Source of the DNA: Oscillospiraceae bacterium
GTDB lineage: Bacteria; Bacillota; Clostridia; Oscillospirales; Oscillospiraceae
Assembly (NCBI GenBank): GCA_031280855.1
Contig: JAITGH010000141.1
Span: 1 to 11,671 of the forward strand
Length of the DNA: 11,671 nt
Direction of reading: 5' to 3'
Of this stretch, positions 1-5,500 are shown in pieces; position 1 is the stretch's first letter, and the number at the start of each line of letters is the position of its first letter. The notes under the pieces were generated by a model. That model saw only the letters and a program-made list of their open reading frames with translations, did no database searches and was not told the DNA's origin. The translations under genes were made by a program, and so were the position numbers.

Positions 1-743
1 TCGAAACTACGAAAGATTACGGTTTCTACGTTAGGCTTACCGAGTACGAAATCATCGTAAGCTTTGAACGTATATGTCCGAGCGTCCGCGTTGTAGCTGT
101 CGAACTTATACGGACCGCAGCCGATTACCTGTTGCTCGAGCGGCGCGGTAGTGTAGTCGTCAATGCCCTCGAAGATGTGCTTCGGCATAAGCCGGAGCGT
201 CGTGAGGCTCGACAGATGACGTACGTTCGCGGCGGGCAATATAAGCTCAACCGTCGAAGCGTCGACCACGTTGATCGCATCGTAGGTCTTTTGAGGCTCG
301 CCGGTAGACTGGAGCGCGTTGTATTCGACGGTGAACTTGATGTCGTCAGCGGTAACGGGAGTGCCGTCATGCCATGTCAAACCGTCAATGACAGTCAGCC
401 TCCACGTCTTGTAGTCGGTTGTCTCGAACGTCGCCGCAAGCGGCTTAACCTCCGCGTTTTCGTCTATGTACACCGGCGCGAGCTGCGACAGAGTTCCGCT
501 GTACACATCGAAGTTGTAGACTGCGCGGCTCGGGACTTCGAGATCGGCGGCAGTGCCGATGATGAGGCGCTCGATTCGAGGCTCCGGCGTAGGTTCGGGA
601 GTTACGGACTCCGTTACGGACGGAGCCGCGGACGCGGGTTGAGTCGCGGTAGGAGTCGCGCTCGGGGTCGGCGTAGTCGTACACCCTGCGAACAGCGCGA
701 ACGACAGCGCCAGTGCGAGGATTAGCGATAGCGGTTTCTTCAT
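1..743 (-). CDS. ABC transporter solute-binding lipoprotein, family 5 (peptide/nickel type), partial
   Basis: This is the extracytoplasmic binding protein of an ABC importer, truncated by the window edge, with 247 codons visible. The start is the ATG at 741-743, with AGGAG seven bases upstream. The N-terminus is a lipoprotein signal: MKK, a hydrophobic stretch, then FAGC, with the lipidated Cys at residue 21. A Thr/Pro/Ala-rich tether follows (about residues 22-55). The folded domain then shows the family-5 (SBP_bac_5) hallmark around residues 119-141, reading D-G-L-T-W-H-D-G-T-P-V-T-A-D-D-I-K-F-T-V-E-Y. The GCGPYKF segment near residue 212 also fits the family. It is the last visible gene of a minus-strand operon, 20 bp after the second ATPase, and the missing permeases probably follow off the left edge. 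Family assignment is firm. The ligand (oligopeptide, nickel or metallophore) cannot be read from this half. Confidence 0.9.
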   Translation of the reverse strand, partial: MKKPLSLILALALSFALFAGCTTTPTPSATPTATQPASAAPSVTESVTPEPTPEPRIERLIIGTAADLEVPSRAVYNFDVYSGTLSQLAPVYIDENAEVKPLAATFETTDYKTWRLTVIDGLTWHDGTPVTADDIKFTVEYNALQSTGEPQKTYDAINVVDASTVELILPAANVRHLSSLTTLRLMPKHIFEGIDDYTTAPLEQQVIGCGPYKFDSYNADARTYTFKAYDDFVLGKPNVETVIFRSF

Positions 744-763
744 TGGGGTATCTCCTATGTTGG

Positions 764-1450
764 TTATAGTATAAATATCTTGCCGCCGGACAGCGTGTAC
801 ACGCGGTCAGCGACAGAATTCACAAGTTCGAGGTCGTGCGAAATCAGCAGTATCGAGATTCCGCGAGTTCTGACCAGCGTTTTCAGCAGTGAGATCACTG
901 TGGCTTGCGATACGGGATCGAGCATACTTGTCGCTTCGTCCGCGATCAGCAAACGAGGTCGAATGCCGAGAGCTCGAGCAATCGCGGCGCGTTGAGCCTG
1001 TCCGCCGGACACTTGCGACGGCAACCGCGTCAGCAACTCTGTGTCGAGCGACACCTCGCGGAATAGCTCATCCGCTTTGCGCTCCGCGTCTGCGCGCGAT
1101 TTTGCGATTTTGCGGCACAGCAGAGGTTCAGCTACTGCGCTGCCAAGTCTCTGCCGAGGGTCGAACGCCGCGTACGGTTGCTGCGGAATCAGCGCGATCG
1201 ATGCACCGGTTGCTCGATTGTAAATCCCGCCGTTGAACAACTCAGAACCACCGAACTCTGCCGCACCCGAGTCCGCACGGAGCGTTCCGCACAGCAGCCG
1301 AGCAATTGTGGATTTGCCCTCACCGCTGTTACCCATCAGCGCGGTAATCTCAGACTCGCCAACAGACATACTAACGCTGTCGAGCGGCTTGTCCAAAGCT
1401 TGCGAGCCCGGTCTGCGGAACGTTTTCACTACGTTCGCAACCTCAAGCAT
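764..1450 (-). CDS. ABC importer ATPase, DppF/NikE-like (second ATPase)
   Basis: A 228-residue nucleotide-binding subunit of the Dpp/Opp/Nik importer class, energising uptake with its partner ATPase. Visible motifs are Walker A GNSGEGKST (40-48), Q-loop Gln90/91 in IPQQPYAAFDP, signature VSGGQAQR (147-154), Walker B LLIADE with Asp171-Glu172, D-loop Asp178 and the switch His205 in LISHD. All catalytic residues are intact. The protein stops soon after the H-loop and lacks the C-terminal oligopeptide/dipeptide extension of full-size DppF/OppF, so its size is closer to NikE. The ATG at 1448-1450 lies inside the end of the upstream ATPase gene (8-bp overlap), with GGAGG nine bases before it, implying translational coupling. 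Substrate is not determinable here. Confidence 0.9.
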   Translation of the reverse strand: MLEVANVVKTFRRPGSQALDKPLDSVSMSVGESEITALMGNSGEGKSTIARLLCGTLRADSGAAEFGGSELFNGGIYNRATGASIALIPQQPYAAFDPRQRLGSAVAEPLLCRKIAKSRADAERKADELFREVSLDTELLTRLPSQVSGGQAQRAAIARALGIRPRLLIADEATSMLDPVSQATVISLLKTLVRTRGISILLISHDLELVNSVADRVYTLSGGKIFIL

Positions 1451-2117
1451 TAGCGCATACCTCCAAAATCAAGTTGCAGCGCTCCGCGATCGCTCGGTCG
1501 TGTGTGATGACGATGACCGCGCTGTCCACGAACGCTGACTCGAACAGTGTCATGAACTCCAAAGCCGCGTCGCGGTGAAGACCTCGGGTCGGCTCATCGG
1601 CGATGACGAGTTTCGGCTTTACCGCGAGAGCAAGCGCGAGCAGCACTCTCTGCGCCATGCCGCCGGATAGTTGGAATGGGTACTTGCGCAACACCGAATC
1701 CGGCTCGGTAAATCCGGCGCGTTCAAGCAACTTGTTCATCGCGGAAACTCTTGCTGAGCGCTCATACCCTAGCCGAGCAAGCGTCTCCGCTAAGTGCGCC
1801 CGCACTGTCATCGACGGGTTCAAATAGTCCGCACCGCTTTGTGGCATGTAGATGATAGTGCGCCCGCGCAGTCTGCGGAGTTCTCTCTGACTCAGCGTCA
1901 GCAGATTCACACCGTCGAGCGCCGCTGATCCCTCGGCACGGCAGTTTTCCGGCAGCAACCCAATCAGCGACAGAGCGGTCATCGTTTTGCCGCTGCCGGA
2001 TTCGCCGACTATGCCGAGCTGCGATCCGGCTTCGACACAAAACGACATATTATCGACGATCGTAGAGCCGCCACGCTCAAAGCTTGCACGTATTGTGAGG
2101 TTTTCAACGGTTAACAT
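1443..2117 (-). CDS. ABC importer ATPase, DppD/NikD-like (first ATPase)
   Basis: A 224-residue nucleotide-binding subunit, the presumed heterodimer partner of the downstream ATPase. Motifs are Walker A GESGSGKT (38-45), Q-loop Gln93 in IYMPQSGADYLNP, signature LSGGMAQRV (150-158), Walker B LVIADE with Asp174-Glu175, and H-loop His206 in VITHD. The D-loop reads GLH: His181 stands where Asp is usual, whereas the partner keeps Asp. The pattern resembles asymmetric ABC heterodimers, although both canonical catalytic glutamates are present. Like its partner it has no C-terminal peptide-transporter extension, so its length is NikD-like. The ribosome site before ATG 2115-2117 is weak. A 6-bp inverted repeat (TCCGCT/AGCGGA) sits in the 54-bp gap upstream and may affect expression from the preceding membrane-protein gene. 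Confidence 0.88.
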   Translation of the reverse strand: MLTVENLTIRASFERGGSTIVDNMSFCVEAGSQLGIVGESGSGKTMTALSLIGLLPENCRAEGSAALDGVNLLTLSQRELRRLRGRTIIYMPQSGADYLNPSMTVRAHLAETLARLGYERSARVSAMNKLLERAGFTEPDSVLRKYPFQLSGGMAQRVLLALALAVKPKLVIADEPTRGLHRDAALEFMTLFESAFVDSAVIVITHDRAIAERCNLILEVCANA

Positions 2118-2171
2118 TCTTACAACCCGCTAAAGTATCCGCTTCCACTTGCATAACAGCGGAACTATATC

Positions 2172-2492
2172 CTATTCCGCGTTCTTTCTGAACAGTACCG
2201 CTTTGACTTTACCGCCGGGATCTTTTATAAGCAGGATTATCAGCCAGATAATCAGTCCAAGTGCAACGACCGACAGTCCCAGGTACAGGTCGTTCAGCAT
2301 ACTCAGCGGGGCGGGCTCGAAGAACTCCGCGCCGACTTCAATGTACTCTGCGACCGCGTCCACAAGCCACATCAGCGACGCTCCCCAGAACATCAGCGAC
2401 AGAACGCCCGTCATCATTTTGCTTTCCGGCGCGTGTTTGTACCATATTATGGTACAAATGACCGCCGCGAAAACCGTTGTAAGTAAGGTCAT
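2172..2492 (-). CDS. Small integral membrane protein, unidentified, about three TM segments
   Basis: A 106-residue protein that I cannot assign to a named family. Hydrophobic stretches at about residues 2-18, 26-46 and 69-90 suggest three membrane spans. A short acidic loop (EYIEVGAEFFEP) lies between spans two and three, and the C-terminus is basic (KDPGGKVKAVLFRKNAE), probably cytoplasmic. The start ATG 2490-2492 has AGGAGG five bases upstream, overlapping the stop codon of the previous gene, so the two are almost certainly cotranslated. Its position between another small membrane protein and the ABC ATPases suggests a role with the transporter or with the Cys-rich protein at the head of the operon. 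It is not a canonical DppB/DppC permease, being far too short and lacking the EAA loop. Confidence 0.72.
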   Translation of the reverse strand: MTLLTTVFAAVICTIIWYKHAPESKMMTGVLSLMFWGASLMWLVDAVAEYIEVGAEFFEPAPLSMLNDLYLGLSVVALGLIIWLIILLIKDPGGKVKAVLFRKNAE

Positions 2493-2501
2493 TGCTGCCT
2501 C

Positions 2502-2882
2502 CTATTCCGGAATGTGCGGCGACAGCCGCTCGCGTCTCTCCATTGCGCTCGTCACCGCGACGACTCCGAGCCAGACTACTGTCGTCAGGACTGCCATCGC
2601 GACTCCTGAGGTCGCCATTTCGTGCAGCATCTCCGCCGCGTCTTCAGGGTTAGCAGCGTTCGTCAGGAACGGGAACCACGGCGTAACCTCGCCGTGCCAA
2701 ACGTGCTCGAACGCCAGCAACGCGCTCCCGCCCCAGAGCATATTGTTCAGCCACTTCAGCTTGCGCGTGAACGGGATTTTCGCGCCGTCGACACTAACCG
2801 AGTCAGCGTCCGGTTTGCACAGCACCTTTCTTGCGATCGTTGTGATGATTGCCTCCGTTGTCGGCACCAGAAAACATGCCAT
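2502..2882 (-). CDS. Small conserved-looking membrane protein (MACFLVP N-terminus), function unknown
   Basis: A 126-residue protein. An upstream in-frame ATG exists at 2895-2897, but that codon overlaps the GGAGG that sits eight bases before the ATG at 2880-2882, so I chose the inner start, giving MACFLVP. Residues 1-22 are moderately hydrophobic. A basic stretch (FTRKLKWLN, 38-46) precedes a first likely membrane span (about 46-60), and a second lies at about 92-112. Between them, EHVWHGE (59-65) and LHEM (86-89) place three histidines and several glutamates near the membrane interface, which could bind a metal or haem; this is inference. From memory, similar MACFLVP proteins occur in anaerobic Firmicutes beside Fe-S proteins, but I know of no assigned function. 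The stop codon abuts the ribosome site of the next gene. Confidence 0.75.
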   Translation of the reverse strand: MACFLVPTTEAIITTIARKVLCKPDADSVSVDGAKIPFTRKLKWLNNMLWGGSALLAFEHVWHGEVTPWFPFLTNAANPEDAAEMLHEMATSGVAMAVLTTVVWLGVVAVTSAMERRERLSPHIPE

Positions 2883-2924
2883 TGTTTTTTCCTCCATATA
2901 TGATGTTTTACTTAGCAGGTTGTA

Positions 2925-3293
2925 CTACTCAATAATCTCCGCGTCGAGAATGATATTAGTATAGTTAACAGGTATGTCTTTGCTGCTTTGCCGAACGGCG
3001 TTCGCGACGATGCTCCACATCTCACGGCAGCAGTCTGCATCGGTTTTGACGAGTGACACGCTCAAGACTTCGTTGTTACGGAGTATATCCTCGAGCTGTT
3101 CGCCGAGCCTGAAGTCATGCTTAGGGCAGCCGATCAGCAACACTCTTCCGCCAGTGAACGCGGCGTGAAAGCCCGGGTGTGCATATGCGGCGCAGTCGCC
3201 GACAAGCAAAAGCTCCGCTCGGTGGAAGTATGGTGAATTCACCGAAACATCGCGTATTTTTATCGGAAATTGGCGCAACGTAGGCTCGTTCAT
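2925..3293 (-). CDS. Stand-alone C-terminal-like domain of a 4Fe-4S/ferredoxin-type protein
   Basis: A 122-residue soluble protein, first gene of the minus-strand operon. Start ATG 3291-3293 has GGAG six bases upstream. It resembles, from memory, the C-terminal half of an anaerobe protein annotated '4Fe-4S ferredoxin'. Shared features are the N-terminal QFPIKIRDVSVNSPYF, then GDCAAYAHPGFH (Cys34), a GRVLLIGCPKHD segment (Cys56), and a late Cys pair DADCCREM (Cys88-Cys89) where those relatives carry PCCGG. No CxxCxxC ferredoxin motif precedes it, and the upstream DNA in any minus frame does not supply one, so the Fe-S half is absent. The four retained Cys and three His (24, 39, 43) could still ligate a metal or cluster. 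The function is unknown; a redox or metal-handling role linked to the downstream importer is inference. Confidence 0.7.
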   Translation of the reverse strand: MNEPTLRQFPIKIRDVSVNSPYFHRAELLLVGDCAAYAHPGFHAAFTGGRVLLIGCPKHDFRLGEQLEDILRNNEVLSVSLVKTDADCCREMWSIVANAVRQSSKDIPVNYTNIILDAEIIE

Positions 3294-3321
3294 ATGCTTC
3301 TCCGTTCATTCGTTTGAAGAT

Positions 3322-3350
3322 ATTATACACCCGTTCGAGCGCATATGGAA
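3322..3350 (-). promoter_or_regulatory. Candidate promoter of the Fe-S-like/ABC importer operon
   Basis: On the minus strand TTCCAT (3345-3350) is followed after 17 bases by a perfect TATAAT (3322-3327), 29 bp before the first start codon. The -35 box is weak. A second TATAATATC lies at 3366-3371 plus flank and could be an alternative promoter. Confidence 0.5.
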
Positions 3351-3390
3351 GCCCCCGCAGGGGATATTATAACCTCCGGCAGGGGATAAA
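3351..3390. repeat. 22-bp-spaced direct repeat, possible operator
   Basis: GCAGGGGATA occurs at 3357-3366 and again at 3379-3388, exactly 22 bp apart, about two helical turns. Each is preceded by a C-rich run (CCCCC and CCTCCG) that could pair with the following GGGG. The repeats overlap the region of the operon's two TATAATATC boxes, as expected for a repressor or activator site. No regulator gene is adjacent except the sigma-like remnant. Confidence 0.45.
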
Positions 3391-3468
3391 ATACTGTACG
3401 AAATTTCGAGCAGATGCGCGAATATCTTTGTGAGTATCGCCGAATCTACTGTATACTGGCAGCAGCGT

Positions 3469-3836
3469 TTACCGCCGGATGTCGCGCTCACAGCAGACGT
3501 TCAGACCGCACATCCCGACGGGCTCGAGTTCGTAGTGCTTGTACATCTCGCCGAACACCTAAATTGCAACGCGGTCGTACTCGAGTCCGGGTGCTCTCGT
3601 AGCGCCCATAGCAGGATGCCCCGTCGGTCTCCGGCAGCACCCATCGCGATTGCTTGCGTTTTTCGCCAATCAGCGCGTTTTTCGCGGTTCGATACAACCA
3701 CGATTTTACAGAACGCTTCGGCAGCTGCTCCGCAACGCCGCTTGTCAGCGCGGACAAGAACGCTTGCTGCACCGAGTCCTCCGCCGCGTCGGGCAAGGGC
3801 TCGGTACAGGGTTGCTATCAGAACCTTCGTATCGGC
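3469..3836 (-). pseudogene. Frameshifted ECF sigma factor remnant (region 2)
   Basis: Three minus-strand frames together spell a damaged gene. Starting near 3836, one frame reads ADTKVLIATLYRAL. A +1 shift then gives LPDAAEDSVQQAFLSALTS and, after a gap, KRSVKSWLYRTAKNALIGEKRK, matching the sigma-70 region 2 pattern of ECF factors (AEDAVQ-AF-RAL ... SWLY-IA-N). This frame decays into an Arg-rich tail ending at 3488. In a third frame a different plausible segment reads VFGEMYKHYELEPVGMCGLNV and then a Cys pair, but it follows an in-frame TAG and ends at 3469. No start codon precedes the first segment (TGA lies directly upstream) and no sigma region 4 HTH is visible. I call it a decayed regulator gene. 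Sequencing or assembly errors are the alternative, though at least two independent lesions would be needed. Confidence 0.55.
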
Positions 3837-3872
3837 TCACTGAAATGGCAAAAATTTCCCTTAAAAAACCTC

Positions 3873-3901
3873 TTGCATTTGTGGAAGATGTATGCTATAA
3901 T
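3873..3901 (+). promoter_or_regulatory. Strong promoter of the 6S RNA gene
   Basis: TTGCAT (3873-3878), 17-base spacer, TATAAT (3896-3901). An A/T-rich tract (3844-3870) upstream could act as an UP element. Transcription would start near 3906-3909, exactly where the terminal stem of the RNA begins. Confidence 0.8.
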
Positions 3902-3907
3902 GCGGAT

Positions 3908-4132
3908 TGTAAGTGAATGACCCTGCGGGGTTCGTGATGTGTCTTTTATGTACCACAAATAGTAATATGGGACGCCGGAACAACTCTTACCGTGAATTGC
4001 AGGCCTCCCGCCCGGCTTAAACGTGTTGGTGCGGATGTTGGAAGCAGCGAAGCGGCGAGGAGGCGACCCACCTGCCTTTCGGCGGGTTACTAACGGGCGC
4101 ACACGGCGTTGCGGGGTCTGCGCCGCTTCAAG
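3908..4132 (+). ncRNA. ssrS: Probable 6S RNA
   Basis: 6S RNA binds the housekeeping RNA polymerase and mimics an open promoter. The assigned transcript begins just after a strong promoter and can fold into one long rod. GACCCTGC (3919-3926) pairs with GCGGGGTC (4111-4118), and the stem extends through AAGTG (3911-3915) with CGCTT (4124-4128) and TTG with CAA. The GTTCGTGA motif after the closing stem corresponds to GUUCG in known 6S RNAs. CCGGCTTAAACGTG (about 4013-4026) resembles the GCCTTAAAACTG of E. coli 6S. A GC hairpin (CCACCTGCC TTTC GGCGGG) is followed by GGGTTAC and then CGGCGTTGCGGGG, in the same order as GGGTTACAG...CGGCATCTCGGAG in E. coli. Length, about 225 nt, is at the high end for the family. 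No T-run terminator is seen at the 3' end, so the end is approximate. Confidence 0.8.
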
Positions 4133-4198
4133 TGCTACGCGCACTACGCGCCGTTGCGGGATTGCCGCGCAATGTGCCGATATGCCTGAGATTACCGT

Positions 4199-5209
4199 AT
4201 GAGAAGAAAGCTTACCGCGCTCGCGTGCGCCGCGATTGCGGCCGCGCTGTTAGTCGTATCGCCCTCCGGCGCAGTGACGGAGGTCTATTTCACGTCGGTC
4301 GGCGATCGCCTGTTGCCGCTTACCGCCGCCGATATGCCGGTCAACCTGAACGGCGTGATGTACGTGCCGTACACCGTGTTCAACGCGTCCGCGCTGGGTA
4401 CCAGCGTGTTCTTCTCCCAAAGCTCCCAGATTGTTCAGATTCTGAATAGCTCGAAGGAGCTGAAGTTCAACCTTCAAACGATGCAGACCGAGGACGCGAA
4501 CGGTCGGATCTATACGAACAGTCCGCCAATCATACGCAACGGGAAAGCGTACGTGCCCGCGTCGTTCGTAAGCGGGTTCTTCGGGCTGAAGTACAGCTTC
4601 ATCTCGAACACGGGCGTAGAGAGCATCGTGCGGATCTACACCGCGGACTCGCTGTACCCGACAGACGGCGAGTTCGTCGCCGCTGCGTATACTCGCATGA
4701 AGCTGTACCTCAACGACTATCTGACGTACACGCCGCCGTCCAGCTCTCCGTACACGCCGCCGTCTAACTCCCCGACTCCGTCGCCGACGCCGAACTACTC
4801 GGACATTCAGGTGTCGCTCGTCTTCATCGGTGCAGAGCGCGGCTATGACATACTTACGACGCTGGGAGCGTTGCCGTCCGCGTTCTACCTGACGGCGGAC
4901 GAGATACGCTTGAATGACGATTTCGTGCGAAGGCTTATCGGGGTCGGCAAGCAGATCGGGCTCGTCGAGCTTGAGGGTTCCGCCGTTACCGCCGCCGAGT
5001 ACCTGCGCGAGGTCGCCGTATATCGCTCCGAGCTTATCCTTACGGAGGTGCCGGATACCATCGCGGTAGCCGACGCGTACGAGCTTCTTGCCTCCGCGAG
5101 GCGCAACTCCTCAATAACGTTCGAGTTCGCCGCCGACGCCGATACTGCGGAATCGCTCGAGGCGTTCCTTACGGAGCTCAAGCGCGGGCAGTACTTTGTC
5201 AGCAATTAG
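4199..5209 (+). CDS. Secreted protein: copper amine oxidase-like N-domain plus degenerate deacetylase-like C-half
   Basis: 336 residues. The start is forced: TGA lies four codons upstream in frame, and MRRK plus a hydrophobic Ala/Leu/Val run to SPSGA makes a clear signal peptide. There is hardly any Shine-Dalgarno sequence (only GAG eight bases upstream). Residues about 30-150 follow the copper amine oxidase N1 (Cu_amine_oxidN1) pattern, a wall-associated module common in Clostridia. Examples are NGVMYVPYTVF with a following LG, and GKAYVPASFVSGFFGLKY. A Pro/Ser/Thr linker spans about 176-200. The C-half resembles a NodB polysaccharide deacetylase strand order (SAFYLTADEIRLNDDFVRRL, then GVGKQIGL). 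However, where HxxxH should follow IGL it reads VELEG, so the metal site is missing and catalysis is unlikely. The stop codon lies in the edge of the adjacent palindromic element. The N-domain call is fairly firm; the C-half call is tentative. Confidence 0.8.
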   Translation: MRRKLTALACAAIAAALLVVSPSGAVTEVYFTSVGDRLLPLTAADMPVNLNGVMYVPYTVFNASALGTSVFFSQSSQIVQILNSSKELKFNLQTMQTEDANGRIYTNSPPIIRNGKAYVPASFVSGFFGLKYSFISNTGVESIVRIYTADSLYPTDGEFVAAAYTRMKLYLNDYLTYTPPSSSPYTPPSNSPTPSPTPNYSDIQVSLVFIGAERGYDILTTLGALPSAFYLTADEIRLNDDFVRRLIGVGKQIGLVELEGSAVTAAEYLREVAVYRSELILTEVPDTIAVADAYELLASARRNSSITFEFAADADTAESLEAFLTELKRGQYFVSN

Positions 5210-5261
5210 GGGAACGCTTCCACGCGAGCGCTTCATTGGTTACTATTTCCCGGCAACTACT

Positions 5262-5290
5262 ATTATACCATACTTTGACGTAAATGTCAA
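5262..5290 (-). promoter_or_regulatory. Leftward consensus promoter in the palindromic element
   Basis: Minus strand: TTGACA (5285-5290), 17-base spacer, TATAAT (5262-5267), all twelve positions consensus, with the spacer ending TATGG. It faces the 3' end of the secreted-protein gene on its antisense strand. Confidence 0.75.
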
Positions 5291-5317
5291 GTGCTTTCTC
5301 GCATTTTTGCAAAGTTT

Positions 5318-5351
5318 GTGCACCATGTACAGGTATGAGTACATGGTGCAC
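5318..5351. repeat. Perfect 13-bp inverted repeat at the centre of the element
   Basis: GTGCACCATGTAC (5318-5330) and its exact complement (5339-5351) flank an eight-base loop AGGTATGA. CAAAG/CTTTG continues the symmetry outside with a four-base insertion on the left. It could form a hairpin or cruciform or bind a dimeric protein. No T-run follows, so it is not a classic terminator. Confidence 0.9.
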
Positions 5352-5400
5352 TTTGGATTTGTGAGTATGTACCAAAGATGAGAAACTCCGCAGAAAACAC

Positions 5401-5429
5401 TTGACTTTTGCGCTAAAGTGTGGTATAAT
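5401..5429 (+). promoter_or_regulatory. Rightward promoter in the palindromic element
   Basis: TTGACT (5401-5406), 17-base spacer, TATAAT (5424-5429). The block AAAGTGTGGTATAATA (5415-5430) is identical to the rpmG promoter at 9244-9259. It reads through the right terminal repeat, which can fold as GGAACGC/GCGTTCC, into the 3' end of the permease gene antisense. Confidence 0.75.
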
Positions 5430-5500
5430 AGCAGTAGTCAGAGTTCAGGTGGACGGGGGAACGCTCGCGTGGAGGCGTTCCACTAATTACTAACTCCTAA

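Larger units (their letters stand above)
5204..5488. mobile_element. MITE-like imperfect palindrome with outward promoters
   Basis: The left end (5204-5234) and right end (5456-5488) are inverted copies matching at roughly 28 of 32 positions, sharing GGAACGC, TCCACGCGAGCG and AATTAG. Inside, 5261-5299 and the complement of about 5391-5430 are again near-identical, each carrying a TTGAC[AT]-17-TATAAT promoter pointing outward. The centre is a perfect 13-bp inverted repeat. AATTA occurs as a direct repeat at 5204-5208 and 5485-5489, a candidate 5-bp target duplication, which would make the element proper 5209-5484. Removing it with one AATTA copy would restore N-Y-stop at the end of the upstream gene, consistent with insertion at its 3' end. 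No transposase is encoded, so it would be non-autonomous. The alternative is a locally formed promoter duplication. Confidence 0.65.

Noticed and set aside
132..725. Plus-strand open frame of 197 codons
   Set aside because: It is antisense to the solute-binding lipoprotein, whose motifs are unmistakable; the Arg-rich composition is typical of a GC-rich shadow frame.
2149..2964. Plus-strand open frame of 271 codons over the small membrane-protein genes
   Set aside because: The Ser/Thr/Ile-rich product shows no motif or ribosome site. The minus frames have tightly coupled starts with AGGAGG and membrane spans, so the minus reading is preferred.
3430..3843. Plus-strand open frame of 137 codons opposite the sigma remnant
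   Set aside because: Low-complexity Arg/Ala/Ser product without domain features; the minus strand carries recognisable sigma region 2 segments.
3908..4132. Signal recognition particle RNA, suggested by GGAAGCAGC
   Set aside because: The full GGTCCGGAAGGAAGCAGC tetraloop context is missing, while promoter, closing stem and 3' motif fit 6S RNA better.
5318..5351. Rho-independent terminator for the convergent genes
   Set aside because: The inverted repeat is perfect but followed by CTTTGG rather than a T-run, and it lies at the centre of a larger palindrome containing promoters.
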